Shown piece after piece: positions 52,606-62,240 of a DNA stretch of 64,000 nt; within the stretch, counting starts at the first letter, position 1; every line of letters begins with the position of its first letter. The notes beneath the pieces are model-generated. The model had not been told where the DNA came from and searched no databases. It saw nothing but the letters and a program-made list of their open reading frames with translations. The stretch is from Gemmatimonas sp. UBA7669 (GTDB taxonomy: Bacteria > Gemmatimonadota > Gemmatimonadetes > Gemmatimonadales > Gemmatimonadaceae), in the NCBI RefSeq assembly GCF_002483225.1, contig NZ_DLHL01000027.1:62001-126000 (forward strand). The letters are read 5' to 3'. The translations under genes were made by a program, and so were the position numbers.

Positions 52606-54285
52606 ATGGCGCGGCGCACGCACGTTTTCGGCCGGCGTCGCGCCGGTCTGCTGTCCGCGGTGTTGCTGCGCGGTGTCCTGCTGCCCGTCGGCCTTCTGGC
52701 CGGCGGGTTTGCTGTTTCGGCGCGGCGCTCGCAGGACACCCGTGCAGCGGCAGTGCAATCGGTGGACCTGTTGCTCGTTGGTGGCACGGTGGTGGACGGC
52801 ACGGGAGCACCGGGTCGACGTGCCGATGTGGCCATCGCCGGCAGTCGGGTCGTGGCGGTTGGCGAGAACCTCTCCCGCAACGGTGCACGGCGTGTGCTCG
52901 ACGTGACGGGTCAGGTGGTGGCGCCGGGGTTCATCGATCTGCACGCGCATCTCGAACCGCTGCTGCAGCTCTCACTCATGGAGAGTGCGCTGCGCCAGGG
53001 TGTCACGCTGGCACTGGGTGGACCCGACGGCGGTTCGCCGCTGCCGCTGGGCCCTTATCTCGATTCCGTGCGCGCGGTACAGCCCGGCATCAACGTGGCG
53101 TATCTCGTGGGGCACAACGATGTGCGACGCGCCGTCATGAACATGGACGCGCGTGCGCCTTCGGCCGCCGAACTGTCGCGCATGAAGCAGTTGGTGGCGG
53201 AAGCCATGGGGCAGGGCGCGTTTGGCCTGAGCACCGGCTTGCTGTACCTGCCGGGCACCTATTCCAACGTGGAGGAAGTCATCGCGCTGGCCCAGGTGGC
53301 CAGCGACAGTGGCGGCATTTACACGTCGCATCTGCGCAAGGAAGGCATTGGCTTGCTGGATGGTGTGGGCGAGGCGCTGGAAATCGGTCGTCGTGCGCGC
53401 ATTCCGGTGGTGCTCACGCACCACAAGGCGGTGGGGCAGCAGATGTGGGGCAAGAGCACCGTCACGCTGGCCATGGTGGACAGCGCGCGCCGCGCGGGCA
53501 CCGACGTGATGATCGACCAGTATCCGTACACGGCCACACACACCGGCATTGGGGTGCTGGTGCCCAGTTGGGCCATGGCCGGCGGGACGGGTGAGTTTCG
53601 CAAGCGGCTGGCCGTGCCGGCGCTGCGAGACAGCATCAAGGCCGACATCGTCTTCAACATTCTCAACGATCGCGGCGGTGGGGATCTCGCACGCGTGCAG
53701 TTCTCACGCGTGCCGTGGGATCGCACACTCGAGGGCAAGACGCTCAAGGACTGGGCCGCGCGGCGCAATCTCGCGCCCACACCGGAGAACGGGGCCGAGC
53801 TGGTGCTCGAAGCCATGCTGAATGGCGGTGGCAATGCCATCTACCATGTGCTCGATGAGGGCGACGTACGCCGCATCATGACGCACCCGTTCACGATGAT
53901 TGCCAGCGACGGACGCCTCTCGCAGCCCGGCGACGGACATCCGCATCCGCGGGCCTACGGCACGTTCCCCCGTGTGCTGGGCCGCTATGTGCGCGAGCAG
54001 CGGTTGCTCTCACTCGAGCAGGCGGTGCACAAGATGACGCAGATGCCGGCGCAGCGCCTTGGCCTCAGTGATCGTGGCGTGCTGCGCGTGGGCGCCGTGG
54101 CCGACGTGGTGGTGTTTGACGCGGGCACCGTGGTGGATCAGTCAACGTTCACCGCGCCGCATCAGTATCCCAAGGGGATCGGCACGGTCGTCGTGAACGG
54201 CGTGGTGGCCGTGGAGAACGGCGCGCCCACGGGCGCGCGCGCGGGGACGGTGGTGACGCGACCCCGACCCCGACCCCGACCCTGA
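52606..54285 (+). CDS. Exported amidohydrolase, N-acyl-D-amino-acid deacylase family
   Basis: 559 residues. A basic signal sequence, then the amidohydrolase signature VVDGTGAPGRRADVAI, the metal-site motif GFIDLHAHLE, and metal or catalytic residues in TSHLRKEG, LTHHKAVG and MIASDGRL. It matches D-aminoacylase/dipeptidase-type enzymes. It is 5 nt after FKBP, probably cotranscribed. The C-terminus ends in R-P repeats encoded by a GACCCC repeat that also contains the stop codon. Confidence 0.88.
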   Translation: MARRTHVFGRRRAGLLSAVLLRGVLLPVGLLAGGFAVSARRSQDTRAAAVQSVDLLLVGGTVVDGTGAPGRRADVAIAGSRVVAVGENLSRNGARRVLDVTGQVVAPGFIDLHAHLEPLLQLSLMESALRQGVTLALGGPDGGSPLPLGPYLDSVRAVQPGINVAYLVGHNDVRRAVMNMDARAPSAAELSRMKQLVAEAMGQGAFGLSTGLLYLPGTYSNVEEVIALAQVASDSGGIYTSHLRKEGIGLLDGVGEALEIGRRARIPVVLTHHKAVGQQMWGKSTVTLAMVDSARRAGTDVMIDQYPYTATHTGIGVLVPSWAMAGGTGEFRKRLAVPALRDSIKADIVFNILNDRGGGDLARVQFSRVPWDRTLEGKTLKDWAARRNLAPTPENGAELVLEAMLNGGGNAIYHVLDEGDVRRIMTHPFTMIASDGRLSQPGDGHPHPRAYGTFPRVLGRYVREQRLLSLEQAVHKMTQMPAQRLGLSDRGVLRVGAVADVVVFDAGTVVDQSTFTAPHQYPKGIGTVVVNGVVAVENGAPTGARAGTVVTRPRPRPRP

Positions 54286-54295
54286 CCCTGACCCC
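54260..54295 (+). repeat. Hexanucleotide repeat across the amidohydrolase stop codon
   Basis: Six units of GACCCC/GACCCT. A C-to-T change in the fourth unit creates the TGA stop at 54283-54285. Change in this single base or in repeat number would shift the C-terminus. Confidence 0.85.
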
Positions 54296-54373
54296 GACTG
54301 CGCCAACCTCGCCCGCAGTTCCTTCCCGCGGTCCCACCTTACGCAGTCCACCTTACGCTCCCCCCAAAAAACC

Positions 54374-56431
54374 ATGCGACTACTCAGGCTCGCCCTCCTC
54401 GTCGCGCCTGGCCTCCTTGCGGCCCAGCCCCGCGGCCTCGACGACACCGACATCATGCGCCTCAAGGGCGTCGGCGGGGTCGCCATGTCCCCCGATGGCC
54501 AGAAGGTGCTCTACACTGTCACGGCATGGGAGCATCCCAACGCGCGCGGTGATACGGCCCTCGGCGATCGCCACGAACGCCGCTCGCACGTGTATCTGGT
54601 ATCCGCCTCGGGCGGTGTCGCCAAGCAGCTCACCTACGGGGAGCGCGGCGAATCCCAGCCCAGCTGGTCACCCGACAGTCGCAGCGTGGCGTTTGTGGCG
54701 GCGCGCGGCAGCGGCACCGGCGACGACGCACCGCGTCCGCAGCTCTGGCTGCTCCCGGCCGATGGCGGCGAAGCGCGGCAGCTCACCACGCTGCGCGAAG
54801 GGGTATCGAGCTACACCTGGTCGCCCGACGGCCAGCGCATCGCCCTGGTGTCACGCGACTCGCTCACACGCGACGAGGAAGCGCGTCGTCGACGCCGCGA
54901 TGATCCGCAGGTGTACGAGGGCGACCTGCGCATGAACCATCTCTGGGTGGTGGACGTGGCGAGCGGCACCGCCACCAAGATCACGAGCGGTGCCTACACC
55001 GTGAGTGGCGCACCGAGCTGGTCGCCCGACGGACGCACGCTGGCATTCTCGGCATCCCCCACACCGCTCATCCGCGACGAACGTCGCGATGCGTATGTGG
55101 TGGACATTGCCAGCAAGGCCGTCACCAGGATCAGCAGCGAAGCCGATGTCGAAAGCACGCCGCAATTCTCGCCTGACGGGAGCCGCCTGGCGTTCACGCA
55201 ATTGCCGCACGAGTTCGCGCCACACAAGGACGGCATTCCGCCACGTACGCTGCGCAACGCGCGCCTCGTCACCTACGAGCTGGCCACGAAGACCTTCACC
55301 AACCACGCCCGTCCCGATTTCGACGTGAGTGTGGGGCAGCCTCGTTGGTCGCCCGACGGCAGCGAGATCTGGTTCACCGCGTCCGATCGTGCGTATCAGT
55401 CGCTCTACGCTTACTCCATGGCGGGCCGGAACTACAGCAAGCGTTCCGCCAACGTGCTGGTGGCTGGCGTGTCGCCCGACGCGCGCGGCACGCGCCTCGC
55501 CTTGGTGCTGGACACGCCGCAGCTGCCGCCCGAGGTGTATGTGCAGGAGGGCAGCACCTGGGCGCCGAAGCAGCTCACCACCACCAATGCCTGGCTGGCC
55601 GAGCGTCGGCTGGGTGAGTCGCGGGTGATGACCTGGAAGAGCAAGGACGGCCGCGAGGTGGAAGGTGTGCTGCTCCTGCCCGTGGGCTACAGCGCCGGTC
55701 AGAAGGTGCCGCTGCTCGTGTCGGCGCACGGTGGACCCACGGGTGTGCACACCAACGGTTTCAAGGGCGGCACCAGCCCCGGCCAGACCTGGGCGGCGCG
55801 TGGCTGGGCGGTGCTCTATCCCAACCCGCGTGGTTCGACGGGTTATGGCGAGTGGTGGATGCGTGCCAATACCAACGACTGGGGCGGCGGCGACTACCGC
55901 GACATCATGACCGGCGTCGATGCGCTCATTTCGCAGGGTATCGCCGATTCGTCGCGCATGGCGTTTGAGGGCTGGAGCTACGGCGGGTACATGACGAGCT
56001 GGGTGGTGTCGCAGACGGGACGCTTCAAGGCGGCCATGATGGGCGCCGGTCTGCCCTCGCTGCTGTCGATGGCCGGCACGACGGACATTCCGGGCTACAT
56101 CAACACCTTCTTCGGTCAGCCGCAGTACGACGGCAGCATCGTGAACGCCAACATCCGCAAGTTCCTCGAACGCTCGGCGGTGAGCTACAGCGACAAGGTC
56201 ACCACGCCACTGCTCATTCTGCATGGCGCCGCCGACGAGCGCGTGCCCATTGGCCAGCCCATGGAGTTCTATCGCGCGCTCAAGGACCGCGGCAAGACCA
56301 CGGAGCTGGTGTTCTACCCGCGCGAGGGGCACGGCCTGACCGAGTACTACCATCAGCTCGACCGCATGAAGCGCGAGTACGAGTGGATGGCGCGCTTCAC
56401 GCTGGGGCAGGGGCAGCGGCAGGCGATGTAG
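54374..56431 (+). CDS. Exported S9 family prolyl oligopeptidase-type peptidase
   Basis: 685 residues. A signal peptide (LLRLALLVAPGLLAAQ) is followed by a WD40/TolB-like beta-propeller with repeated SWSPDGR motifs (residues ~40-390), then an alpha/beta-hydrolase domain. Catalytic triad: S535 in GWSYGGY, D621 in GAADERVP, H653 in REGHGL. It resembles dipeptidyl/acylaminoacyl peptidases. It follows the amidohydrolase by 88 nt and could act with it on secreted peptides. The spacer includes the hexamer repeat. Confidence 0.92.
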   Translation: MRLLRLALLVAPGLLAAQPRGLDDTDIMRLKGVGGVAMSPDGQKVLYTVTAWEHPNARGDTALGDRHERRSHVYLVSASGGVAKQLTYGERGESQPSWSPDSRSVAFVAARGSGTGDDAPRPQLWLLPADGGEARQLTTLREGVSSYTWSPDGQRIALVSRDSLTRDEEARRRRRDDPQVYEGDLRMNHLWVVDVASGTATKITSGAYTVSGAPSWSPDGRTLAFSASPTPLIRDERRDAYVVDIASKAVTRISSEADVESTPQFSPDGSRLAFTQLPHEFAPHKDGIPPRTLRNARLVTYELATKTFTNHARPDFDVSVGQPRWSPDGSEIWFTASDRAYQSLYAYSMAGRNYSKRSANVLVAGVSPDARGTRLALVLDTPQLPPEVYVQEGSTWAPKQLTTTNAWLAERRLGESRVMTWKSKDGREVEGVLLLPVGYSAGQKVPLLVSAHGGPTGVHTNGFKGGTSPGQTWAARGWAVLYPNPRGSTGYGEWWMRANTNDWGGGDYRDIMTGVDALISQGIADSSRMAFEGWSYGGYMTSWVVSQTGRFKAAMMGAGLPSLLSMAGTTDIPGYINTFFGQPQYDGSIVNANIRKFLERSAVSYSDKVTTPLLILHGAADERVPIGQPMEFYRALKDRGKTTELVFYPREGHGLTEYYHQLDRMKREYEWMARFTLGQGQRQAM

Positions 56432-56774
56432 TATCGCCGTTCCTCAGCTTCTCTGCGGGCTGACGAATCGTTGAACTGCTCACGCAGAGGGACAGAGGGC
56501 GCAGAGTCCGCAGAGGGAATTTGAACAGTCAGTTGTTTGCCAACCGCTGTTCAATCCGTGCAGTTTCCGCTGCATCCGCGAGATCCGCGACAAGGTGGTT
56601 CAGCCCGGACCGCTTTCCTCTGCGGACTCTGCGCCCTCTTTCCCTCTGCGTGAGCTGTTGACGAAATGAGCGCAATATCGACGCCTGCGGATCGATGGGG
56701 CCATTGCGTCGCGAATGCACAATGCCCGTAGAATCGGTGATACAGCGTGGCCGCAACGCACCTACTGTGGCCCC
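56432..56774. repeat. Intergenic region with modular dispersed repeat (copy 3, best inverted repeat)
   Basis: 343 bp without a gene between the S9 peptidase and comM. Arms 56479-56519 and 56614-56654 are complementary over 41 nt with about two mismatches (CTCACGCAGAGGG... against its complement). Between them lie ATCCGTGCAGTTTCCGC and ATCCGCGAGATCCGCG modules. The same modules occur near 12.6 and 23.4 kb. The comM promoter may lie at 56660-56770, but none is clear. Confidence 0.78.
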
Positions 56775-58400
56775 ATGCTGGCCGCCGCCCCCTCCGCCGC
56801 CGTACTCGGCATCGACGCCCTCGACATCCTGGTCGAGGTGCATGTAGCCAATGGGCTACCACAGTGGACGCTGGTGGGGTTGGCCGCGACGGCCGTGAAG
56901 GAAAGCCGAGACCGCGTCCACGCGGCGCTGGTCAACAGCGGCTTTACGGTACCTGCCAAACGCATCACGGTGTCGCTCACCCCGGGCGACACCCCGAAGC
57001 AAGGCACGAGCTTCGACCTGCCCATCGCCCTCGCGCTGCTCGCGGCCAGCGGACAATTGCCGGCCGAGGTGTTGCGCGAGACCTGCGCGGTGGGCGAGTT
57101 GGGGCTCGATGGCCAGGTGCGTGCGGTGCGCGGGGCGCTGGCTGTGGCGCGGCATGTGGCGGCGACCAGCGGCGCCCTGCTCATCGTGCCGCCGGACAAC
57201 CGTGATGAAGCGCAGCGCGTACCCAACGCACGCGTTGTGTCGGCGCACTGTCTCGCGGAACTCGTGGACATGCTGCGTGATGGCCGCCCGGCGGCGCTGC
57301 CAACACGTCCCGCTCACCAGGCACAGGCAAGCGGCCACGATATCCCGGACCTGGGGGACGTGGTGGGGCAGGACCTGGCGGTGCGCGCCGTCGAAGTGGC
57401 GGCAGCGGGTGCGCACAATCTCCTGCTTGTTGGTCCACCGGGTGCGGGCAAGACCATGCTCGCCCGACGCCTGCCGGGCATTCTGCCGCCCCTCGATGAG
57501 CACGAGGCGCTGGAGGTGCTCGCCATTCACTCCGTGGCCGGATTGCTCGCGCCCGATCACGCGCAGCACCACAGTCTGTCGCGGCCATTCCGTGCCCCAC
57601 ACCACAGCATCTCCACCGCCGGCCTGGTGGGCGGCGGCGGTTGGCCGCGCCCCGGGGAAGTGAGTCTCGCGCATCATGGTGTGCTGTTCCTCGATGAACT
57701 GTCCCTGTTTCCGCGTCACACACTCGAAGCGTTGCGTCAGCCGCTCGAAGACGGGCAGGTGGTGGTGGCCCGCGCTGCCCGCGCCGTGCGCTTCCCCTCG
57801 CGCTTCTCGCTCGTGGCCGCCAGCAACCCCTGTCCCTGCGGCTACGCGGGCTCGCCCGACCGCGTCTGTCGTTGCACACCGGCGGAACTCGAACGTCACC
57901 GTGCCCGTCTCTCGGGGCCCCTGGCCGATCGCATTGACCTGCATGTGCATGTGCAACGCGTGCCCCCCGAGGCCCTCGCGTCGCAAAGCCCGCGTGAGCG
58001 CTCTGCCGACATCCGCGCCCGCGTCATTGCCGCGCGCGGCATTCAGCAGGCGCGCTACGCGCATCTGCAAACGTCACTCGGGGCGCCGCTCACCAATGCC
58101 ACCGCACCGGCCCGGGTCATTGCACCAGGCGCGCGCCTGCTGCCGGACGCCCGTGCACTCCTGCTGCGCGCCGCCGATCGTCTCGCCCTGTCGGCACGCG
58201 CCTATCACCGCGTGCTGCGTGTGGCCCGCACCATGGCCGACCTCGACGCCGAGGAGGCGGTACATGCCATGCACGTGGCCGAAGCGCTGCGCTTCCGGCC
58301 CGTGGACAGCGAACAGGTTGCCGCAACGACAGAGCCGCCCGGCGGGGGAGTCGACGGCCCGGTGTCGCGTGACGGCGTCCACCACGCTCACGGGCCGTGA
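56775..58400 (+). CDS. comM: YifB/ComM-family Mg-chelatase-like AAA+ ATPase
   Basis: 541 residues from the ATG at 56775 (an in-frame ATG at 56715 adds a non-conserved stretch). An N-terminal ChlI-like domain (IDALDILVEVHVANGLPQWTLVGL), Walker A GPPGAGKT, Walker B GVLFLDELSLF, the cysteine-bearing SNPCPCGYAGSPDRVCRC, and a C-terminal Mg_chelatase domain. ComM acts in branch migration during natural transformation. It is not a pigment-synthesis enzyme despite its name and its distance of ~35 kb from bchID. Confidence 0.93.
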   Translation: MLAAAPSAAVLGIDALDILVEVHVANGLPQWTLVGLAATAVKESRDRVHAALVNSGFTVPAKRITVSLTPGDTPKQGTSFDLPIALALLAASGQLPAEVLRETCAVGELGLDGQVRAVRGALAVARHVAATSGALLIVPPDNRDEAQRVPNARVVSAHCLAELVDMLRDGRPAALPTRPAHQAQASGHDIPDLGDVVGQDLAVRAVEVAAAGAHNLLLVGPPGAGKTMLARRLPGILPPLDEHEALEVLAIHSVAGLLAPDHAQHHSLSRPFRAPHHSISTAGLVGGGGWPRPGEVSLAHHGVLFLDELSLFPRHTLEALRQPLEDGQVVVARAARAVRFPSRFSLVAASNPCPCGYAGSPDRVCRCTPAELERHRARLSGPLADRIDLHVHVQRVPPEALASQSPRERSADIRARVIAARGIQQARYAHLQTSLGAPLTNATAPARVIAPGARLLPDARALLLRAADRLALSARAYHRVLRVARTMADLDAEEAVHAMHVAEALRFRPVDSEQVAATTEPPGGGVDGPVSRDGVHHAHGP

Positions 58401-58481
58401 CCCATGCAGGCTGCGCCCACCCCATCCCCCCGTTGCAACGCGCGCCCCACCATGCGAAGAACCGGTCCCGTCTTGCCGTAC

Positions 58482-58502
58482 AACCGTACACAACGTACGG
58501 TT
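58482..58502. promoter_or_regulatory. Candidate vapBC operator
   Basis: AACCGTAC-ACAAC-GTACGGTT, a perfect 8-bp inverted repeat 6 nt upstream of the vapB ATG. Position and symmetry suit autoregulation by the ribbon-helix-helix antitoxin. A partial third half-site (GCCGTAC) lies just upstream at about 58475. Confidence 0.6.
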
Positions 58503-58508
58503 CTCCAC

Positions 58509-58736
58509 ATGAAAACCACTCTTGTGCTGGACGATACGCTGGTCGCGCGGCTACGCCGGGAAGCGTCGCGCTCGGGGCGCAGCATGTCCGAAGTAGTCGA
58601 GGATGCCCTGCGGGTGTACCTCCAGCGGCGCCGCGAGCTGCCCGAACCGCCACCGCTGCCCGCCTTTGACTGCGGCGTGCCCCTGGTCGACGTCGCGCAG
58701 CGCGACAGGCTGTACGACCGCATGGAGCGGCCATGA
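58509..58736 (+). CDS. vapB: VapB-type ribbon-helix-helix antitoxin
   Basis: 75 residues. MKTTLVLDDTLVARLRREASRS is a typical N-terminal RHH DNA-binding motif, and the C-terminal ~25 residues (FDCGVPLVDVAQRDRLYDRME) form the toxin-binding tail. The start was placed at the ATG at 58509 because the upstream in-frame sequence is Pro/Arg-rich and contains the operator. It ends 14 nt before the PIN gene. Confidence 0.88.
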   Translation: MKTTLVLDDTLVARLRREASRSGRSMSEVVEDALRVYLQRRRELPEPPPLPAFDCGVPLVDVAQRDRLYDRMERP

Positions 58737-58750
58737 TGGAACGGGCGTGA

Positions 58751-59191
58751 ATGTTCGTCGTTGACACCAACGTGCTGCTGCACGCCGTCAATCGCGATGC
58801 GCCGGAACACCGGGAGTCCCTCGAGCTGCTGACCACCTGGCGGGGGCAGCACGGCGCCTGGTATCTCACCTGGGGCATTGCCTACGAGTTTCTGCGCGTG
58901 GTCACGCACGCACGCGTGTTGCCCCGGCCCCTCACCGGGGCCCAAGCCTCGGCCTGGCTGACCACACTGCTGGAGTCGCCGGGGCTCGCCTTGCTGGTAC
59001 CGGGTGAGCGTCACGCACTCGTGCTGCAGGAGGTCCTGCGTGACGCGAAACACATCACGGGCAACCTCTGGCACGATGCCCACACCGTGGCACTGATGCG
59101 AGAGCATGGCGTGCGCCGAGTGGTCAGTTACGCTCAGGATTTCCGTCGCTTCCCGGGGGTTGAACTGCTCGCGCCGGCCGACCTGCTCTGA
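58751..59191 (+). CDS. vapC: VapC-type PIN-domain toxin ribonuclease
   Basis: 146 residues. Acidic active-site residues D5 (VVDTNVLL), E46 (YEFLRV), D109 (LWHDAHTVALMREHG) and D130 are in the expected PIN positions. VapC toxins cleave specific RNAs and are neutralised by VapB. All four acids are present, so the toxin appears intact. Confidence 0.9.
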   Translation: MFVVDTNVLLHAVNRDAPEHRESLELLTTWRGQHGAWYLTWGIAYEFLRVVTHARVLPRPLTGAQASAWLTTLLESPGLALLVPGERHALVLQEVLRDAKHITGNLWHDAHTVALMREHGVRRVVSYAQDFRRFPGVELLAPADLL

Positions 59192-59317
59192 GCGGCGGCA
59201 CACGGTCGCCACGAAGCAGACGCAGCCCGCCCGCTCCCCCTCTCAGGTCTTCGGGGGTAGCTTTGCCAATCCGCACGACGCCGTGCCGCTCACTCCCCCG
59301 TAGCCCCTCTGCCACTC

Positions 59318-60124
59318 GTGGGTTGTCTCACACGCATCGGTTGTGGCGCCGTCCTGCTGGTCGGCGGCGCCGCCGGTTATTGGCTCTATGGTGACCGGCT
59401 CCCGTCGGTGCTCTCACGAGCCGCCAGCGGCGCCGCGGAAACCGTCACCGACGTGGCGGCGCGCACCAGCGAGCGGCTCGACAGTCAGGATGGGGCCCGC
59501 ATTGCCGCCGAGGAAGAGGCCCGTCGCCGCACCCGGCGAGAAGCCCGTGATCGCGCGCTGGGCTGGGTGAGCGTGAACGCCGATGCCCCCGCGGTGCCCA
59601 AGGGCACGGCCGATCCGCTCGCGCCGCTGCGCCGCAAGAACGGCCCGGCCTACGTGTCACTCGACGCACGCGACGTGGCGCAGGTGCTCGCCCCGCTGCT
59701 CGCGCAATTGCCGCCCTCGGCGAGCACCGCCGAAGTGGCCTTCGACAAGGATCAGGTGCTGTTGCGCACTGATGTCGCACTCCGCGACTTCACCGGCGTC
59801 GGGGCACTCGGCACACTCCTCGGCAAGGCCCTCGAAGGCGAGGACACGTTGTTTCTGGCGGGCAGCATTGAGCCCGTGCGGCCGGGTCTCGCCCAGTTCC
59901 GGGTGCGCGAGTTGCGCCTGCGTGGCCTCGACCTGCCGCCGCGGATCATTCCCTCGCTCGTGGGGTCCCTCAAGCGACAGGCCGTTCGGGCGGGGGTGAG
60001 CATTGACACCCTGCCCATCACTGCCGACGCCCTGCCGTTGCCGCTGCCGCGCGCCGTCAGTGATGCGCGGGTCGTGAACGGCAAACTCACCCTTTATCGC
60101 AATGTGCCCGGGGCCACGCCCTAG
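59318..60124 (+). CDS. Membrane-anchored protein of unknown function
   Basis: 268 residues from a GTG. A hydrophobic N-terminal anchor (IGCGAVLLVGGAAGYWLY) is followed by a charged helical region (EEEARRRTRREARDRAL) and a C-terminal alpha/beta region (VSLDARDVAQVLAPLLAQL ... ARVVNGKLTLYRNV). I do not recognise the family. It ends 18 nt before the NtrC-type regulator, which suggests cotranscription. Confidence 0.75.
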   Translation: MGCLTRIGCGAVLLVGGAAGYWLYGDRLPSVLSRAASGAAETVTDVAARTSERLDSQDGARIAAEEEARRRTRREARDRALGWVSVNADAPAVPKGTADPLAPLRRKNGPAYVSLDARDVAQVLAPLLAQLPPSASTAEVAFDKDQVLLRTDVALRDFTGVGALGTLLGKALEGEDTLFLAGSIEPVRPGLAQFRVRELRLRGLDLPPRIIPSLVGSLKRQAVRAGVSIDTLPITADALPLPLPRAVSDARVVNGKLTLYRNVPGATP

Positions 60125-60142
60125 GTGCCCGCACGCAGGGAC

Positions 60143-61513
<1,371 letters not shown>

Positions 61514-61586
61514 GTGGGGCCGTAGGGGTGGGCGGCCCCGGGTCCGGCGTGCGCTGCGCTGGCCGGTTCACCATACCACGCACACC

Positions 61587-62240
61587 ATGACGGACTGGGA
61601 CAAGGAACTCGCCAAGATCGACAAGCAGCTTGCGTCGATATCCGATGAACAGCTCATGGCCTCGGCGCAGCAGGCGCCCGCACCGGCCAAGGGGGCCACG
61701 TCGGCCACCAAGGCCTTGCCGGCGGCAGGCCGCGCCGCCGCGCCAGCCTCCGCGGCGTCTGCGTCTCCGGCGTTCGCCACCGGCGCCGGCCGTCCCTGGG
61801 TGGCCTGGCTCAAGGTCACGGTGGCGGTCACCGCTGCGGCGGGGCTCATGTTCTGGCCCTGGCCCGCGCGCTGTGGGCTGCCTCTCATCGGTTTCACGGC
61901 CGCGACCGGCGGCGTAGCCGTATTGGGCCTCTGGAGTGCCATCGGCACCTGGCGGCACAGGCTGGGTCTCGCGCACGTGGCATCCTTGCTGGTGACCATG
62001 TGGGGCCTCGGCCTCGGCGCGCGCGAGGTGCTGCCGCGCGTGGGCTATGCCATTCCCACCATCGACCGGCCGGCGGTGTGGAGCTGTGACGGATTGCCGG
62101 CGCTGCCCGCGCCGCCGTCCACAGTCACGCCCTCCGACGCGCAGCCCGGTGGCGCCGATCCGTCGGCTCCTGCGCCCTCGGTTGCACCTACGCCGGCGGG
62201 AGACGCCGGCACTACCCCACCCGCTAGTTTTCCGGGATGA
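61587..62240 (+). CDS. Membrane protein of unknown function with low-complexity ends
   Basis: 217 residues. The acidic N-terminus (MTDWDKELAKIDKQLASISDEQL) is probably helical. An Ala-rich stretch, three hydrophobic segments (VAWLKVTVAVTAAAGLMFWPW, LIGFTAATGGVAVLGLWSA, VASLLVTMWGLGLGAR), and a Pro/Ala tail follow. A CGLP cysteine lies between helices 1 and 2. The function is unknown. It overlaps the aldehyde dehydrogenase start (ATGA), suggesting one operon. Confidence 0.78.
   Translation: MTDWDKELAKIDKQLASISDEQLMASAQQAPAPAKGATSATKALPAAGRAAAPASAASASPAFATGAGRPWVAWLKVTVAVTAAAGLMFWPWPARCGLPLIGFTAATGGVAVLGLWSAIGTWRHRLGLAHVASLLVTMWGLGLGAREVLPRVGYAIPTIDRPAVWSCDGLPALPAPPSTVTPSDAQPGGADPSAPAPSVAPTPAGDAGTTPPASFPG

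Noticed and set aside
56775..58400. A second bchI/bchD-type chelatase gene
   Set aside because: The domain order and sequence are those of ComM/YifB, a DNA-processing AAA+ protein found in non-phototrophs.
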